Shown here piece by piece: positions 6,222-6,972 of a DNA stretch of 6,972 nucleotides. Position numbers and translations under genes: made by a program. The notes below the pieces were generated by a model. That model saw nothing but the letters and a program-made list of their open reading frames with translations, searched no databases and was not told where the DNA came from. The stretch is from Candidatus Parcubacteria bacterium (GTDB lineage Bacteria; Patescibacteriota; Minisyncoccia; Phycocordibacterales; UBA1006). Within the stretch, counting starts at the first letter, position 1, and each line of letters begins with the position of its first letter. The stretch is from assembly GCA_027028225.1 (NCBI GenBank), contig JALVJP010000106.1, forward strand, positions 1 through 6,972. The letters run 5' to 3'.

Positions 6222-6249
6222 ATATTACTTTTTCCACCTTTTCTGTCAA
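6222..6249 (-). promoter_or_regulatory. Probable sigma-70-type promoter of the tuf-rpsJ operon
   Basis: On the minus strand there is a perfect -35 TTGACA (6249-6244), a 16-nt spacer and TAATAT (6227-6222, 4 of 6 matches to TATAAT). The predicted start is near 6215, giving a leader of roughly 200 nt before tuf. It is the only perfect TTGACA I found in the region upstream of tuf on this strand. TATGTC at 19-nt spacing is an alternative -10. Confidence 0.55.
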
Positions 6250-6468
6250 TACATAAGCAACAAGAAATGGTAGTTAAATACCAGCACTTTCATACCCTGT
6301 AAAAATACTATTTCATATCACAGAATAATGAGTTGAGAATCAGTCTCTATTGAGTGCAAAAGCCCAAAAGAAGATAGAACAAATACAAATCATAATTAAG
6401 AAAACATAAGAAATATATAGGTATTTTATGCAATAAATGACTTACCCATTAGACTTGTCCTTTATACA

Positions 6469-6529
6469 CTACCTAAAAGACATTTTAGGTAGAGAAATGT
6501 CTTTTATTGTAAATTAAAATGTCTTTTAT
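6469..6529. repeat. Three copies of AAATGTCTTTTA, one inverted, with a 10-bp hairpin
   Basis: The 12-mer AAATGTCTTTTA occurs at 6495-6506 and 6517-6528 on plus, and inverted (TAAAAGACATTT) at 6474-6485. Their centres are 21 and 22 bases apart, about two helical turns. The inverted copy also sits in a perfect 10-bp hairpin, CTACCTAAAA (6469-6478) with TTTTAGGTAG (6483-6492), loop GACA. Pairing of the inverted copy with either direct copy would break this hairpin, so alternative structures are possible. The function is unknown; an operator array or an RNA switch are options. Confidence 0.6.
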
Positions 6530-6624
6530 AAAAACAACTTTAGAGAGCTGCATTATAATATCAGAAGCCCTCACGCAGACACAGGTTCTAACAGGAACCA
6601 AAAAACAAAATGCGTAAGCCATTT

Positions 6625-6652
6625 TGTCATTCCCGCGAAAGCGGGAATCTAG
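6625..6652 (+). repeat. Palindromic intergenic repeat, copy A
   Basis: TGTCA, then the perfect 8-bp stem ATTCCCGC (6629-6636) and GCGGGAAT (6641-6648) with a GAAA tetraloop, then CTAG. From memory, sequences of this TCATTCCCGCGAAAGCGGGAAT type are dispersed intergenic repeats in many bacterial genomes. It shares its outer frame with copies B and C. Confidence 0.75.
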
Positions 6653-6697
6653 AGTGTTACCACGCAAGATAAAAATATAAACAAAGCGGTAATACTC

Positions 6698-6726
6698 CTA
6701 GACCCCGGATCAAGTCCGGGGTGACA
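6698..6726 (-). repeat. Palindromic intergenic repeat, copy B (inverted to A)
   Basis: On the minus strand it reads TGTCA, stem ACCCCGG, loop ACTTGAT, stem CCGGGGT, then CTAG. The stem is 6702-6708 with 6716-6722. It faces copy A, so the pair has the outline TGTCA...CTAG, 45 bases, CTAG...TGACA. Confidence 0.75.
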
Positions 6727-6777
6727 GGGTGAGGTATTAGGAACGACAAGAAAAATACTTTGCATTTTTTCTTGAAA

Positions 6778-6811
6778 AGCAGGATTGGTGTAAAATTACA
6801 CCCGCCCTGCT
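6778..6811. repeat. Two-part stem-loop abutting copy C
   Basis: AGCAGG (6778-6783) pairs with CCTGCT (6806-6811). After a symmetric 3x3 internal loop, GGTGTAA (6787-6793) pairs with TTACACC (6796-6802) around two bases. With only AA between its arms, the inner part would form a slightly larger loop as RNA. The last base overlaps the first T of copy C, so the two may form one composite element. Confidence 0.55.
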
Positions 6812-6840
6812 GTCATTCCGCACTTGATACGGAATCCAGA
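6811..6840 (+). repeat. Palindromic intergenic repeat, copy C
   Basis: TGTCA, stem ATTCCG (6815-6820) with CGGAAT (6830-6835), then CCAG. The loop contains ACTTGAT, as in copy B. Compared with B, two stem pairs change on both sides (C-G to T-A), so pairing is preserved, which argues that the stem itself is maintained. Confidence 0.7.
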
Positions 6841-6877
6841 AACCCCTCACACAATTACCTTTTGTGTGAGGGGGTTT
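6840..6877. terminator. Strong hairpin, possible bidirectional terminator
   Basis: CCCCTCACACAA (6843-6854) pairs with TTGTGTGAGGGG (6862-6873) over 12 bp. One bulged G follows, then AAA/TTT pairs extend the stem. The loop is 7 nt. The T-tract is only three bases on either strand, so termination would be moderate. It could serve a minus-strand gene ending just beyond the right edge, or it may be another member of the repeat cluster, since it abuts copy C. Confidence 0.45.
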
Positions 6878-6972
6878 GTCGGTGACACCACTTTTGCAAC
6901 TTGTTCCAGTATTTCAATTCAAAGTGAGTGCGCATTTACTTTCATTTATCACTTAAGGTAGAAGAGCAAAAG

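Larger units (their letters stand above)
6250..6972. other. Long intergenic region without a convincing gene
   Basis: About 720 bases, clearly more AT-rich than the genes, with no open frame resembling a protein and no tRNA, rRNA or other RNA family I recognise. It holds three AAATGTCTTTTA copies (6474-6528), then stem-loops from about 6584 to 6877, several listed separately. Lesser ones are GGTTC/GAACC (6584-6599), CAAAATG/CATTTTG (6606-6626) and CAAGAAAAA/TTTTTCTTG (6747-6774). The last 95 bases show no clear structure and have minus-strand stops in all three frames within the final 40 bases, so a minus-strand gene could end just outside. Confidence 0.7.

Noticed and set aside
6485..6667. 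Minus-strand 60-codon open frame containing DSRFRGND
   Set aside because: The peptide is the translation of palindromic repeat A, a common annotation artefact. There is no Shine-Dalgarno, and the frame crosses several hairpins.
6469..6877. CRISPR array
   Set aside because: The repeats are few, differ in length and orientation, and have no regular spacers. No cas genes are present.

Overview
The window is a stretch of bacterial chromosome with one dominant strand. Seven complete genes all lie on the minus strand. In transcription order they are tuf (EF-Tu), rpsJ (uS10), rplC (uL3), rplD (uL4), rplW (uL23), rplB (uL2) and aspS (aspartyl-tRNA synthetase). The window therefore holds the front of the classical S10 ribosomal-protein operon, led by tuf and cut off after rplB, with an unrelated tRNA-synthetase gene behind it.

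The organism is probably a member of the Candidate Phyla Radiation (Patescibacteria, Parcubacteria-like), at moderate confidence. AspRS has bacterial-type motifs but is only 490 residues and lacks the GAD insertion domain of ordinary bacterial AspRS. uL23 has a short charged N-terminal tail. Shine-Dalgarno sequences are weak or absent at several genes. All seven genes stop with TAA or TAG and none has an internal TGA. The glycine-rich ribosomal proteins read cleanly in the standard code, which argues against the TGA-to-glycine code of Gracilibacteria and Absconditabacteria.

Layout: 1-110 may hold the last codons of a plus-strand membrane protein (weak). 160-239 carries two hairpins, the second being the aspS terminator. 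261-1733 is aspS. 1779-1805 is a strong intrinsic terminator directly after rplB. 1819-4360 holds rplB, rplW, rplD and rplC. 4361-4481 is a 121-nt spacer dominated by a perfect 19-bp hairpin. 4482-6016 holds rpsJ and tuf. 6017-6972 has no convincing gene. It contains a probable tuf promoter with a leader of about 200 nt, a cluster of AAATGTCTTTTA repeats, and a dense run of palindromic repeats sharing a TGTCA...CTAG/CCAG frame.

The genes form a translation module: EF-Tu delivers aminoacyl-tRNA, uS10 is a 30S head protein, uL3, uL4, uL23 and uL2 are early-assembling 50S proteins, and AspRS charges tRNA. I see no defence, mobile or biosynthetic system. The most interesting signals are regulatory or structural: the rpsJ-rplC hairpin, which encloses a good Shine-Dalgarno plus ATG in frame with rplC; the early end of the S10 operon at a terminator; and the repeat-rich intergenic region.
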